From: Amphiura filiformis
Lineage: Eukaryota; Echinodermata; Ophiuroidea; Amphilepidida; Amphiuridae
NCBI RefSeq assembly: GCF_039555335.1
Contig: NC_092628.1
Coordinates: forward strand, 101,268,647-101,332,646
Direction of reading: 5' to 3'
DNA length: 64,000 nucleotides
Under the pieces are notes generated by a model. It searched no databases. It saw nothing but the letters and a program-made list of their open reading frames with translations, and had not been told where the DNA came from. Below are positions 1 through 11,082 of this stretch, in pieces. Within the stretch, counting starts at the first letter, position 1; every line of letters starts with the position of its first letter. The position numbers and the translations under genes were made by a program.

Positions 1-1455
1 ACTTTAAATGCTTTCTTCAGCCTGATTAACCCTTGCAAAGGCTCAAAAATCGCTAAAAATGCGTTTCCACTGCTCAAATGTCACATCTAACCCTGAATAT
101 TTTCTTTGAATAAATGCGATTTCTTTACATATTTGATGTTTTTTAATTAGATAACGCACCATCATATTGTTTATCAACATTATTTTTTAGTGATTAAAAC
201 GTCTTTGTGTAATTCTAAAATAAATTGCACTTTCCACCAAAACACTGTGAGCTACGTTACCCCTTTTTAACACACGTTATTGGAAAGAAGTAAAACAGAG
301 GTATTAATGTAATTTGCGTTTTTTGAAAGGAAACACTCATAGGTTTTTAAAAATCACAGTAAAAATTGTGATGCTGTAGCATTTTTGGCATAGAAATGTT
401 GTAAACATTGAAATTTCGACCGACCATGTTAAGATTGGTGAGCTACGTTACCAGGATTCTATAGTATGCACTTGTATTACATGTACTTCCTAATAATATG
501 TGAAAGCTACCAGTGGTCGAACCCCATTTATATTAGAATTAACCGACATAGCGTTCTAACATTCGCAAATCACATTAAAAACATTAAAAACCAGTGAACT
601 ACGTTACTGTGAGCTACGTTACACACTCATTTACGCATCTTCAAAACTTCTATGAAATGGTGAAATCTGTTTTACATTTCACTCAAGTGATCTTTAGTTT
701 GCTTTTTATGACCTTGGATTGAGTAAAACCAGCCCATTTTGTAGTCAGTAACGTAGCTCACCATTGAGTTTTAGTGTTAAAAAACATCATGACTTCCTGA
801 AAGAAAAATATGCAAGTGGTGTTGGCAATATTTTACATCTGAAAGTAGTGATACATTTACTCTTAAAAAAACACAAAAAGCAGGTCTTTTTGAACAACTT
901 TTATTTTTTCAATTTTTATAGTGGATTGGCACCGGATTTTGTAGAATGAGCGTTATATACAACCAACAAGTGCTTACGCTATGGAAAAGGGTCAATAAAG
1001 GCTATTCTGAACATGTATCGGTTTTGTAGTGCAAACGACAAGATAACCACTGAGTAAAACAGTACTATCTGAAACATTAGATATTTATTAAATCATTTGA
1101 ACAAAAATAAAGCAACTTAATCATTTTCAGAAATAAATCTGTAATGATTTCCACATAGAGATGTGGCCTACCTTTTTAATCAAAATTAGCCTGTCTTTTC
1201 AGACCGTTTCTAATGTACCAATTCTGTCTACATGTCTACATTTGCTTTTACCAACATATCTAAACAACCAAAAATTACATTTTAATCAAATAACTTTTAT
1301 TTTGTAGCCAAGATTTAAGATTATAATCATTATAATCATGGGTAATTTCAACTTCCTGGCATGTAAGATAACCGAAATGTGATGATGGAGGTAGAACTTT
1401 TTGAATGACCCTCGTAATACAGATATTTCTGAATTAAAAGGAAAGAAATGATTTT
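1..1455. other. AT-rich intergenic DNA
   Basis: No convincing coding exon is seen; the short open frames are uninterrupted only by chance. The one structured feature is the repeated 14-bp motif annotated separately between 247 and 761. Confidence 0.6.
247..761. repeat. Dispersed 14-bp motif, four direct and one inverted copy
   Basis: GTGAGCTACGTTAC occurs exactly at 247-260, 438-451 and 609-622, with one change (GTGAACTACGTTAC) at 594-607, and inverted (GTAACGTAGCTCAC) at 748-761. Sequence between copies is AT-rich and unrelated, so this is not a simple tandem repeat. The inverted last copy makes the block look like an inverted-repeat element with internal copies of its end motif, or a cluster of protein-binding sites. 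Confidence 0.6.
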
Positions 1456-2181
1456 TTACTGTATGATGCATCCACTACGATGGTAAATGCTTGTGGTAAC
1501 AAAATCTTGATCAAGAAAATACATGAAGTGGGCATACCTTGAGTATGGTTGCACTACAGTGGCAGATCCTGGAGCTTGTTGTTTATTCGGTAGTCTCAAT
1601 ACAAATGCTTTGGCTACCTCAACATGGCTCTTGCTAAATTCCGATGAACTAACATTCATCCAGGTTATTTGAGACTTTGTAGGTTGTCTAGGGTGTGGTC
1701 CTGCAGGGTGTGGTCCTGGTGGTTGTGGTCCAGTTGGGTTGGGTCCTGGTGCATTAGGGCCCTGTAATCCAGGCAGTTGTGGTCCAGTTGGGTGTGGTCC
1801 TGGTGGTTGTGTGCCCTGTAATACAGGTGTTTGTGGTCCAGTTGGCTTTGCTCCTGGTGGTTGTGGGCCCTGTAATCCAGGTGGTTGTGGTCCAGCTGGG
1901 TGTGGTGCTGGTGCCTGAGGTTGGTTTACTCTTTTGGATGGAGGATGGTAGACTGTAGCTTCTATTACATTACCCCACTCTATGCAATTCTGACACGATG
2001 CTGGTAGCTTGGGTTTTTTACCTTTGGGACAATTCCCTGTGATGCATGCTAATATTGCCTGGTTGGCATGCCATACTTTCAGACAATTGTCAACACATGG
2101 AATAGCTTTCTGAGTCACAAGCTGAAGGCCTTTGAAACATTTGAAGTAGACATCGGCATCAAATAAACCACCAGAAGCCAT
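1456..2181 (-). CDS. Uncharacterised Cys-rich/Pro-rich protein, probable internal or last exon
   Basis: The open frame starts at ATG 2181 and encodes up to 241 residues. Residues about 14-75 are Cys-rich (CVDNC, then CITGNC, then CQNC) and end in an ECIEWGN-like segment read here as CIEWGN. Residues about 85-168 are a degenerate Pro/Gly/Gln minisatellite built from GPQPPG-type units. A conserved-looking block follows at about 173-200 (ITWMNVSSSEF, then EVAKAFVLRLP). A good splice acceptor (TTTCCAG on the minus strand) lies about 30 bases before the ATG, near 2209. A strong donor (AAG|GTATGCC) lies at 1538, so the real exon probably stops at 1538 rather than at the stop codon near 1456. The W-N-V plus EVAKAFVLRLP block recalls large invertebrate families annotated as DZIP3/HEPN-like, but that is a memory-based resemblance and no function is claimed. 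The CpG-poor repeat codons and lack of frame breaks favour a real gene. Confidence 0.6.
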   Translation of the reverse strand: MASGGLFDADVYFKCFKGLQLVTQKAIPCVDNCLKVWHANQAILACITGNCPKGKKPKLPASCQNCIEWGNVIEATVYHPPSKRVNQPQAPAPHPAGPQPPGLQGPQPPGAKPTGPQTPVLQGTQPPGPHPTGPQLPGLQGPNAPGPNPTGPQPPGPHPAGPHPRQPTKSQITWMNVSSSEFSKSHVEVAKAFVLRLPNKQQAPGSATVVQPYSRYAHFMYFLDQDFVTTSIYHRSGCIIQ

Positions 2182-2565
2182 GTTGAACTTGTGTCAGGTC
2201 TGAGATCTGCTGGAAAATAAGGAAGAAATCGGGTAAATGAAACAAACATTTGATCATTATAAAAGAAATGATCTAAGGCGACAAAAAAACACCCCAAAAA
2301 CACTGTTTTATGGGTGGACAGCCTTTTCCAAGTAGGGTGGTCGATCAGGATTTTTTATTTTATAAGGTTAAACTGACCCTAAAATATCATCACCAAAAGC
2401 TGGAGAAATTTCAAAGATTTTCAGTGAAAATCAATCAATTTTGGCCAAAAAATGGCAGATGTTACATGATTTTAGCACTATAAAAAATGTAAAATTTCTC
2501 CCAAAGTACAAAATCTTGGTCAGCCAGGCTGGTGAAACAGGATGTTGTTTTCATTGCCTAGTATA

Positions 2566-2743
2566 CAAATATTTACTGCTCATGAGGGATCTAGTGGAAT
2601 CTATTTGTTCCCTTGGTGAACTGGAGACTGTGCGCCTAATATTTTTCAGGCTGAGGGAAAATATTAGGCTCACGGTCTCCAGTTCACTGAGGGGATCGAC
2701 CAATAGGTTCCACCAGACCCCGAATTAGAGCAGCAAATATTTG
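2566..2743. repeat. Near-perfect hairpin element (MITE-like)
   Basis: The arm at 2566-2647 is complementary to the arm at 2657-2743, with about 10 bases of loop. Inner stems include GGTGAACTGGAGACTGTG against CACGGTCTCCAGTTCACT. Outer ends are CAAATATTTACTGCTC against GAGCAGCAAATATTTG. It is non-coding and is a foldback-type mobile element remnant. Confidence 0.7.
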
Positions 2744-2810
2744 TTTTATATCCTTTATTAATATATTCTTTGTTCATTGATTGGTTAAACTTTTAGAAAC
2801 GCAAGGCCTA

Positions 2811-3175
2811 TCTTCTTCTTCTTCTTCTTCCTTATAAGTGCCTCCCTCATATGTATGAGTATTGTCGCACTGCGTACAGACAAGCTGTACTTATTTTTTA
2901 CTCTGGAACTATGAGTGTATTTTGAAGTACAGTCAACATGACCGGGGTGATCCCCTGCTCTTTTCGAATAGCCTGTGACGTTCTTTAACGTGCACACTAC
3001 ATTAATGTGAGAAAATATGCATGTACACGGGACCGACAGCTTAAAGTGCCCTCCGAAGCACTAAGCAAGTAGAGTGAAGTGTCTTGCTCAAGGACACAAA
3101 GAGCCGGACCTGGGATTCGAACCCTTGACCCTTGGGTTCACAGTCCTATGCCTTAACCGCTAGGCCACGCTCTCC
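2811..3175 (-). mobile_element. tRNA-derived SINE, about 365 bp, (GAA)n tail
   Basis: Read on the minus strand, the 5' end at 3175 carries an RNA polymerase III A-box (TGGCCTAGCGGTTAAGGC) followed about 40 bases later by a B-box (GGTTCGAATCC). These are the internal promoter of a tRNA-like head. A body with the conserved TGTCCTTGAGCAAGACACTT segment follows. The 3' end is a (GAA)n tail at 2811-2830. A second, truncated copy of the 3' end lies at 22925-23005. TGTCCTTGRGCAAGACACTT-type bodies are known from several metazoan SINE families; the exact family is not assigned here. Confidence 0.75.
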
Positions 3176-3191
3176 TATCATAGACCTAGGC

Positions 3192-3305
3192 ATTATTTGA
3201 TATCAGAAGAACATTCTTCATATTCAGAATACAATTCAATATGTCTGATGTGCTCTCATGTCCCACAAATAGATACTGTGCAAACATTGTTACCAGAGCC
3301 CTTAA
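3192..3305 (+). mobile_element. Right-end fragment of a TTAA-flanked MITE
   Basis: This matches the right end of the complete element at 56460-57062: TTTGATATCAGAAG, then ATTCTTC, CAGAAT, ATATGTCTGATGTGCTCT and TGTCCCA, ending at TTAA (3302-3305). The left half is missing; the neighbouring SINE ends 17 bases upstream. Confidence 0.6.
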
Positions 3306-3352
3306 CTTTATCCATATGTATTATACCACATTACTGTATTCACCATATTGTA

Positions 3353-3857
3353 GCCCCGGGGGCACTCAACTTTGGAGGTGACGCGTATGTAGGGCTGTTA
3401 AGACCCCTTTTTCAGCATCGCTGTCACCCAAAGACCCCATATTTTTTACTGAACATATGCTCGCTCAGCGCTCTGTCACCGAAGACCCCTATTTTTCCAT
3501 TTGATCTGTCACCCAAAGACCCTTACAAGTTCAATTTGAACAGCAACTTTCATTTATCACTGATTTTGTTACATATTTTGAAAAAATAAAGAAATTTGAA
3601 GCCATTTAGAACTAGAAATTCGATTTTCGAGGTTTTTATGGCGCTGTTTTGATTCTCACCATTTAAAAAAAGGTCATGTTCTCACCCAATGACCCCATAT
3701 TTTTTACATTTTGCTCTCACCGAATGCCAAAAATCATGCTCTCACCCAATGACCCCATATTTTTTACATGTTGCTCTCACGAATGCCCCTTAGTGCGAAA
3801 GCGCCAGCCCTACACCTATATCCATTTCAAATTGAAGTGCCCCCCCCCCCGGGCCCC
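3353..3857. repeat. Inverted-repeat element with CCCCGGGGGCACT ends
   Basis: The left end GCCCCGGGGGCACTCAACTT is mirrored by a right end reading AATTGAAGTG followed by a C run and GGGCCCC. The inside holds repeated phrases TCACCCAATGACCCCATATT (3683 and 3743) and related TCACCCAAAGACCCCATATT (3425). It is non-coding despite a 130-codon chance open frame. Confidence 0.55.
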
Positions 3858-4877
3858 TCCCCACAATATTTTGATAATGAGGTCTTGATGGCCATAACAT
3901 CATCTCCCCATAGTTGACACCTATATGTGGGTTAAACAATTAAACTCATATTTAGCCATTGTAGCCCCAAAAAGGTCCATTTTGCACACTTCTCACAATA
4001 CTTTTGCCCGGGACTTTTGCACCACATTTCACTATTTTAGCTTCAAAATGGCAACATTGTTTGTGTACCATCAACTTATTCTGTTGCCAAAAGGTGCTGG
4101 ATTCACTAAATGTCAAAAATAAATCTACAGCACTGTAGCTTTGAGTAATATTGAGGTTGCTGTAGACATGGTAAAGCCCTATATTTGTGTGTTTTAATTT
4201 GTGTTTTAAATCATTACAGTACTTACCAAGATTCATTGGTTCTCTTGCATCAGTTGTCTTATAAGAAAAAAAACCCACATTTATTTGTTGGCTACAAAAT
4301 TACATATCTAATCACATCAACTCCTACAGATAGATGTTTCTAAACTAGCAACGGTATGCTTGCGTCATCTTGAAGTGTTGAAAATATTTTAATTGTATAG
4401 ATTTCGTAGGAGGTCTACAAATACTTTCTTCTACAAATTATACGAAGGCTAATAATATCAAGTCACATTTTATGGAAATATAGTGAAAATAATTATATTA
4501 TATCATATTTTTTCTTAATTCAGAAACACTCCTTTTGTTTTACAAGTTTTGGTTTCCCATGTTGAAAGAGGAAAATTATAATTATTTTTAGCCAAATTGG
4601 TTCTAGCTTATCATGTTTATATATTTGGTTAGTACTATTGCAGGGCAATGTACACTATTATCATGATCATATCTCATGGTCTTTGCATTTCTGTAATCTA
4701 GAGTCCGAAGTTTACCGTTTTCTAAAATCCATTTTCTATTTTTTATGGAAATGTTACAACATGGCTTTAAACCTTTAAGAATATCAGATTTGCATTTGAC
4801 TAACATTTCCATTGTAATAATAAAACAAACATGCACTTTATTCAAAATCTGGATTTTGACAAAACTACAAAAACCTT
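3858..4877. other. AT-rich intergenic DNA
   Basis: No coding exon, RNA gene or clear repeat structure is recognised in this stretch. Confidence 0.5.
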
Positions 4878-4881
4878 TTAA

Positions 4882-6317
4882 AGTATTAGACCTGGGATTG
4901 ACTTATTTTGGTAACTAAAAATCACATCATTGTTAGGTTATACATATATGATGACCATATATAACATTTGTGTATAGTTTTATGAATATTAATTAGCTAA
5001 TTTGCATAATTAATTAGCTGGAAAACCGAAACGCCAAAAAATGTAGAGCAAGAACTAAACATCGTATGAAGCTCATTAAGGTATCAAATTAAAGCTCTCA
5101 ACAAGATCTGTGCATTGAGCCTATGTACAGACTTAAGGGGGTAAGGCTATCAACTGTGTCCAAAAATCATGCCATGTGAAATTTTCGTCATGGGCAACTT
5201 TCATATGGCAGACATTTCACAATTGAAGTATGCAGTCAACATTTTCAAAAGTAGGCTCAATGCACAGATCAGGGAATAAAGCATATTCATTCCAAATTTC
5301 AGGCCAGTAGGGGGTGTAGTTTTGCTTCCACATTTTTTTGCAATTCCAAAATTGGTGAAAATATAAAATACGAGAAAATTGACTTTCAAGTTTACAAAAT
5401 CAATAATTAGAGGTTAATAACTGCGCATCGGTAATTTGGAGGGCATTGTGAAAAACCTAAACATTGTGCCTTTGGAACCGAGGAATATCCCGACGCCCCG
5501 AGGGATATTCCGAGATCCAAAGCAAAATGTTTATATTTTTCACAATGCCCGACATATTACCAATGCAAAGTTATTAACCTCATTCATAACCATCACTTTA
5601 ATCACTTCACCTTACAAAATAACATAAAATTTTGCTCAAAAGTTTATAAAAATAGAGGATTTTTACATCTTCCCTTTCCAAAAATCGATCAGGCTAAAGT
5701 CGTATCACAATCTGTGCAAATATGGTAGCATAATCCAAATCTGGCAGCCAGCGCTAGCGAAGCAGTTGGTTTGACGCACAACAACACTTATAAACGCCGG
5801 TCAGTTGTGTGCGACATTGGAACAATTACGCATTTTGCGGTCAATTGTGAGATATTAATGACCTCGATTTGCGTTAGCGTTTTCCCAAATAACTAAATGT
5901 AATTGGATCGCATGCATTGCTTTTATTAATGAGGTTATGAATGAATATTAATTAGCTAATTAACATAATTTTGATGATCAGAATATTATTTTTTACTATT
6001 GTAACATTTTGATATTCAATGCAACAATATGTTTGGTGTAACTGGTGCATTTTAGATCTATAATTAATTTGTATTCAAAGATTTCTAAAATATCACTGCT
6101 TGAAAACAATAAAATACATAAGAAATAGAATGCATGTATTGATATACACTCATTATAGATTATTTTTGCATTTTCTGTTGACAGTTTTTCATTTGTAAAA
6201 TTTGAACGGAATGTTCAATTTTGATCAAATAAAAAGTACAAGAAAGCTAAAAGTTTGGGGAATTTCATAAAACTTCAGAAAATGACATTTTTATCACCCA
6301 ATCCCAGGTCTAATACC
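4882..6317. mobile_element. 1.44-kb TTAA-flanked inverted-repeat transposon, non-autonomous
   Basis: The left end AGTATTAGACCTGGGATTG directly follows TTAA (4878-4881). The right end CAATCCCAGGTCTAATACC directly precedes TTAA (6318-6321). TTAA target duplications are typical of piggyBac-like and some other cut-and-paste elements. No transposase frame is present. A nested hairpin lies at 5410-5581, and the phrase ATATTAATTAGCTAATT appears at both 4986 and 5944. Confidence 0.65.
5410..5581. repeat. Long hairpin nested in the TTAA element
   Basis: GAGGTTAATAACTGCGCATC at the left is complementary to the right end reading GCAAAGTTATTAACCTC. The arms continue inward through GGGCATTGTGAAAAA / TTTTTCACAATGCCC to GAGGAATATCCCG / CGAGGGATATTCC around a small CG-rich loop near 5495. 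It is a MITE-like foldback. Confidence 0.65.
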
Positions 6318-6321
6318 TTAA

Positions 6322-8995
6322 GTCTTGATTTTTGCAGGGTATGTTAGATGAATAAAGTACATAACAATTAGGTAAAAAACAGAATTTTGACCAATATTGA
6401 GGGTGTCCTGAACAGCAAATGTTAAAATATGGCTTTAAGTAGAGAAATTAGCTACATGTATTTGAATGGGTTTTTAATTTTGTCAATACTGTTGGTTTCT
6501 TTGTTTATTTGTCAAATTTTTCATTTCAAAAATGCCTAATGACAATTTGAAAGACTTATCCTTCACTGTTAGGCATTTTAAAAACAATTTTTATTTTTTT
6601 TACACTTATGCTGGGATCACTGAATGGGCTTTTAATTTTGACCTAAAATAGTTCGGAATTGAAATTATTTTTGCATTTCACATGCATTTATCACAGAACC
6701 ACAGGACCAAATTTACCAAAGTGATCGCCAACAGCAATTTTTCGTCTTTGCCCCCTCAGACAACTGACTGTGATATGCCACTGAACATGTAAAATACTAG
6801 AACCCCTAAAAGGATTTTTACAAATATTTCACTGATAGTTACTTTGACTTTCGACCTGAACTCTACAATAATAAGGAATTTAAAAATATACATGTAACAT
6901 TCTTTATGACTTCTTTTCACAGATCAGGACGTCTTCCTGTATAGTGACTTTTGAGAAACAATATAGGGAAGAATCAGTGGACAAAAGACAGTATTTAGTC
7001 ATGTTATTGGCATCTGGAGCCAATTTATTTGTCATAGAATCAGTAAGTAACAAATAATAAGATACATTATATGACATTTTTAGGTCTTGGTGGACCATTT
7101 CATAATACATGTAGTATTTAAAAATTATAAAATCAGTACCAAGTACTGAAATTGTATTTGGTTTTGCTTTTGAGTTTTCAATTTTTTACCCCTGACATTC
7201 CATAACCTCTAGCGGTCACCAGGGGTCAAATCCAAAATGGCTCCACATCTTAAAATCATCATTGGATCTTGAACATCATGTGTGGAAACTCCCATACTTC
7301 TACTAGAAAGTACACAATGGTTCCCAGTTTGATATATTAGCCCTGGTACATATGTTGGAGGTTATTTTCCTGAAGTACATAGCTTACTATATCACTATCT
7401 AATTTTCTGTTTAAGATATACTTGATTTATTGTTATCTTATTATCATATAAACTATTCAATGCTTTTGCTTCTGAATAAGTTATAACTATACATACTTTA
7501 ATAAATTGGCAAATAACTTTCTTGCTGACCTGCATACCATCACCCGAGTTCAATAATGGCATAACTGATTTTTTCCAACCAAATTGAGTCTCTTTGCCAA
7601 GTCGACTCCTCATTAGCTCTCATTACCAAACTATTGACAATTCATTGTCATTTATATTCATACCTAGAGAATGAGTAATAGATGCCACCTTATAAACTGG
7701 TTCTATTTTGGAATTATGTGCTTTACGTGTCAAGTGGAAAGTTTGTGTAAAAGCTGGCAACCAAATTATTTTTGTGAATTCGGGTATGCTGAATTCGGGT
7801 ATGCTGAATTCAAATATTTTGTCTGCCAAACGACACTCAAAAACTCCTACAATATCATACATGAGGGGAAATTTAAACATGCTCCAAATTCACTAAAAAG
7901 CCTATCAGAATTATTTGTCTGGGCCTAAGGATCACAAAAATGGCTTAGGAAGATTTTCAACATGGGGGGGTGGGCTGAAACTTGAAAAATATTTGGTGAC
8001 TCACCCCCTTGGGGTCACAAAATTTTGCAAAATATAGGTCACAAACCCACCCATTTTATCACAATTTGTTAACTTCACCTAGGATTATGGGGGGGGGCTA
8101 AAAGGTATTCCAGCCCGCACCAAAATTATTGAGGGGCTGAGCCCCCAAGCCTCCCGGTTCCTAAGCCTATAATATTTACATACAACATGTAGTTGTCAAG
8201 TTATGAGGCTTAACAGGTCCAAGGTCAATTTGCATGTTGTGCAGGGGTGAAAAATTAAAGTTACTCTGATTTTCGGAAAAATGGATGTAAACTGTTCCTC
8301 AAGTTCAAGGCATTCAGGAAAAGAATAGTTTTTACTATCTGCGATGTGAAGTTCAGAAGAAAGATGATAAATAAATACAAATGCCATATAGAATCCTATG
8401 TATTAACTCTTTGCAATGTAACATGCCAACTAGACATCACTAAGCTAGGTGAACATTTTGCATCAACCTTGACTTTTGACCCATACACAAAAAGCAGATC
8501 GCCCTTAGACCTTTTATGCCCCATAACTTTTTAATTATAGGTTGTACACGTATGAACATAACATATCTGGGATCCGTAAGGCCAGACGCATAATTTGACA
8601 TGTTTGAAAGTGTTATTGGAATGAAATTCATTTTTGCCCCTATATGATTCTATGGTGACGTTTGGGGTCTTTTTGAGGGTCACAGTCTCAAAATACTGCT
8701 TACAGGTACAAGTTCAGCAATTACCCAAATTATAAAATATAAGCTGGTTGCTAACTTTTACGCCAACTTGTCTGTTAGAATGCAATTTTCCAAAATAGGA
8801 CCAGTCTATAAAAAAGGGGGTGATGGTGAATAGTCAGTATACCTTCCTCGAGTCAGCAAAATGAATTTTTGTGATTTTCTCAAAAACTTATTTTTTGCAG
8901 GAGTCTGTTATGCTCGTTGGATTCCTTGCATCATTTCCTTTCTGAAAATGTATACTTTCATATACTTCTCATCATTACATTTAGAGATATAATAA
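6322..8995. other. Intergenic DNA with G/C runs and a short duplication
   Basis: No gene is recognised. A 15-bp direct duplication (CTGAATTCGGGTATG) lies near 7785-7815. A patch at 7925-8175 has long G runs and related ends (GGGCCTAAGGAT / GTTCCTAAGCCTATA), probably an eroded MITE. Confidence 0.5.
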
Positions 8996-10295
8996 ACTAG
9001 ATACGTCGCGGTTTTCGACGCAAGGCGTCGAGTGGGATGCCTCCACCATGGGGCAATTTAAATTTAAATGTGTACGAATCCATTTATAGTAATTTGACCT
9101 CCAATGACCCCTGGGTGACTGCAAAATGACATGCCAAATGGCTCTAAATGTTGACTGTACCCACAAAGTTTCAGGCCCATACAACCAATTTTATTTATTT
9201 GACCTTAGATGACCCCGGATGACCCCAAAATGACCTTCCAAAAAACTGACTCTAAATGTTGACTGTATCCACCAAGTTTCATGCCCATAAGACAATATTT
9301 AGTAATTTGACCTTAGATGACCCTGAAATGACCTTCCAAAAATTTGGCTCTAAATGTTGACTGTACCCACCAAGTTTCATGCCCATACAACAGTTTTTAG
9401 TAATTTGACCTTAAATGACCTTTGACCTCAGTATATGACCTTGAACCCAACCCAAAAGTAGCTAGAGTTTTTGACCATGACCCACCTATCCTGAAAATTT
9501 GAAGTCAATCCGCCCATCCATGCCCGAGATACAGCCTCCGGACGGACGGACATAGTAATTTGACCTTAAATGACCTTTGACCTCAGTATATGACCTTGAA
9601 CCCCACCAAAAAAAAAAGTAGCCTCCAGACGGACGGACTTAGTAATTTGACCTTTTGACTCTGAATGTTGACTGTACCCACCAAGTTTCATGCCCATAAG
9701 ACAATATTTAGTTATTTGACCTTAGATGACCCCTGGGTGACCCCGGATGACCCCGAAATGACCTAAAAAAATTGACTCTAAATGTTGACTGTATCCACCA
9801 AGTTTCATGCCCATAAGACAATATTTAGTAATTTGACCTTAGATGACCCCTGGGTGACCCTGGATGACCCCAAAATGAACTTCCAAAATGTTGGCTCTAA
9901 ATGTTGACTGTACCCACCAAGTTTCATGCCCATACAACAGTTTTTAGTAATTTGACCTTTGACCTCAGTATATGACCTTGAACCCCACCCAAAAAAGTAG
10001 CCAGAGTTTTTGACCATGACCCACCTATCCTGACAATTTGAAGTCAATCCGCCCATCCATGCCCGAGATACAGCCTCCGGACGGACGGACTTTGTAATTT
10101 GACCTTAAATGACCTTTGACCTCAGTATATGACCTTGAACCCCACCCAAAAAAAGTAGCCACAGTTTTTTACCATGACCCACCTATCCTGAAAATTTGAA
10201 GTCAATCCGCCCATCCATGCCCGAGATACAGCCTCCGGACGGACGGAAGCGGAATCTCGGACATTGCAAAAACAGTATGCCTCGCGGTGGAGGCA
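8996..10295 (+). repeat. Tandem array with TGACCT/TGACCC half-sites
   Basis: About 1.3 kb of imperfect 100-120-bp units share CTCTAAATGTTGACTGTACC, CACCAAGTTTCATGCCCAT and AATTTGACCTTAGATGACCC. Each unit carries up to five TGACCY hexamers separated alternately by 4 and 5 bases. Longer units add GACCTCAGTATATGACCTTG and end in GACGGACGGAC. The block begins with GTCGCGGTTTTCGACGC at 9005 and ends with the short palindrome ATGCCTCGCGGTGGAGGCAT near 10278, so the array probably belongs to a larger mobile element. The same family is present in reverse orientation at 43340-44480. Confidence 0.75.
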
Positions 10296-11082
10296 TAAAA
10301 ACCATATCTAAATTACTGACTCAAGAAAGGTATACAGACTATTACAGCTTAACCATGTTTTCTCAATATCCTGAAAGCTAAGTTGTGCAAATTAGTGGAC
10401 ATGTTTTAGCATTTGTGGCAGATTTATACTGAATTACAATGTGCCAGGTAATTCCTTTTGTTTTCTTTCACAGATTTTGCAATGGTTCTTTTATAGAAAC
10501 AATGGGTTTTATTGCATTTCATGTTTATTTCCCTTGAACTGTTCATGTATGTTTATATCCTCACTTGTATTATTTTATATTCTTATTATTATATTCCTTT
10601 CTTGTAATTTGTGCTCATCATCATGTCTGATTGATCTACACCTGTGTTTGGAGATCAGTACTAATATAATGAAAGAGTTTCCTGAATAAAGAGAAAATAA
10701 ATAAATAAATACCAAAATTGTACATCACAGCCTGTCATTTATCAACCTCTTAACATATTATGAATTAGGCGATGAATAAAAACCCACTCTACTGGCGGAC
10801 GGACCTTTCAATTAAGATCGGTCTGTTGTTTTTTTTACTTTATAAATCACCAAAATCTGTAAATAAATTGAAATTTATTTCCCTTGCTTCGCTCACATTT
10901 CTTTGCTGATTTTACATGCCTACAACAACAAAAAATCCCAAAACAGAAAATTTCAGTTGGTAGGGCCAGTAGAAAGGATTTTTCATCAGCTTATTGAAAT
11001 TTATTTTATAAATCAAACAGAAGTTCTGAGGAATATAAATATGCAAAATAACCTAATCAACCCACCTCTAAATACAACATAA
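10296..11082. other. Intergenic DNA with a possible LINE 3' tail
   Basis: Sequence up to about 10712 ends in GAATAAAGAGAAAATAAATAAATAAATA style adenine-rich repeats after a hydrophobic open frame (10441-10689), which resembles the 3' end of a non-LTR retrotransposon. No conserved domain is visible. The remainder is unassigned. Confidence 0.35.

Noticed and set aside
3197-3589. 130-codon plus-strand frame
   Set aside because: It spans a MITE fragment and an inverted-repeat element and contains repeated TCACCCAAAGACCCC-type DNA phrases. It is not protein-like.
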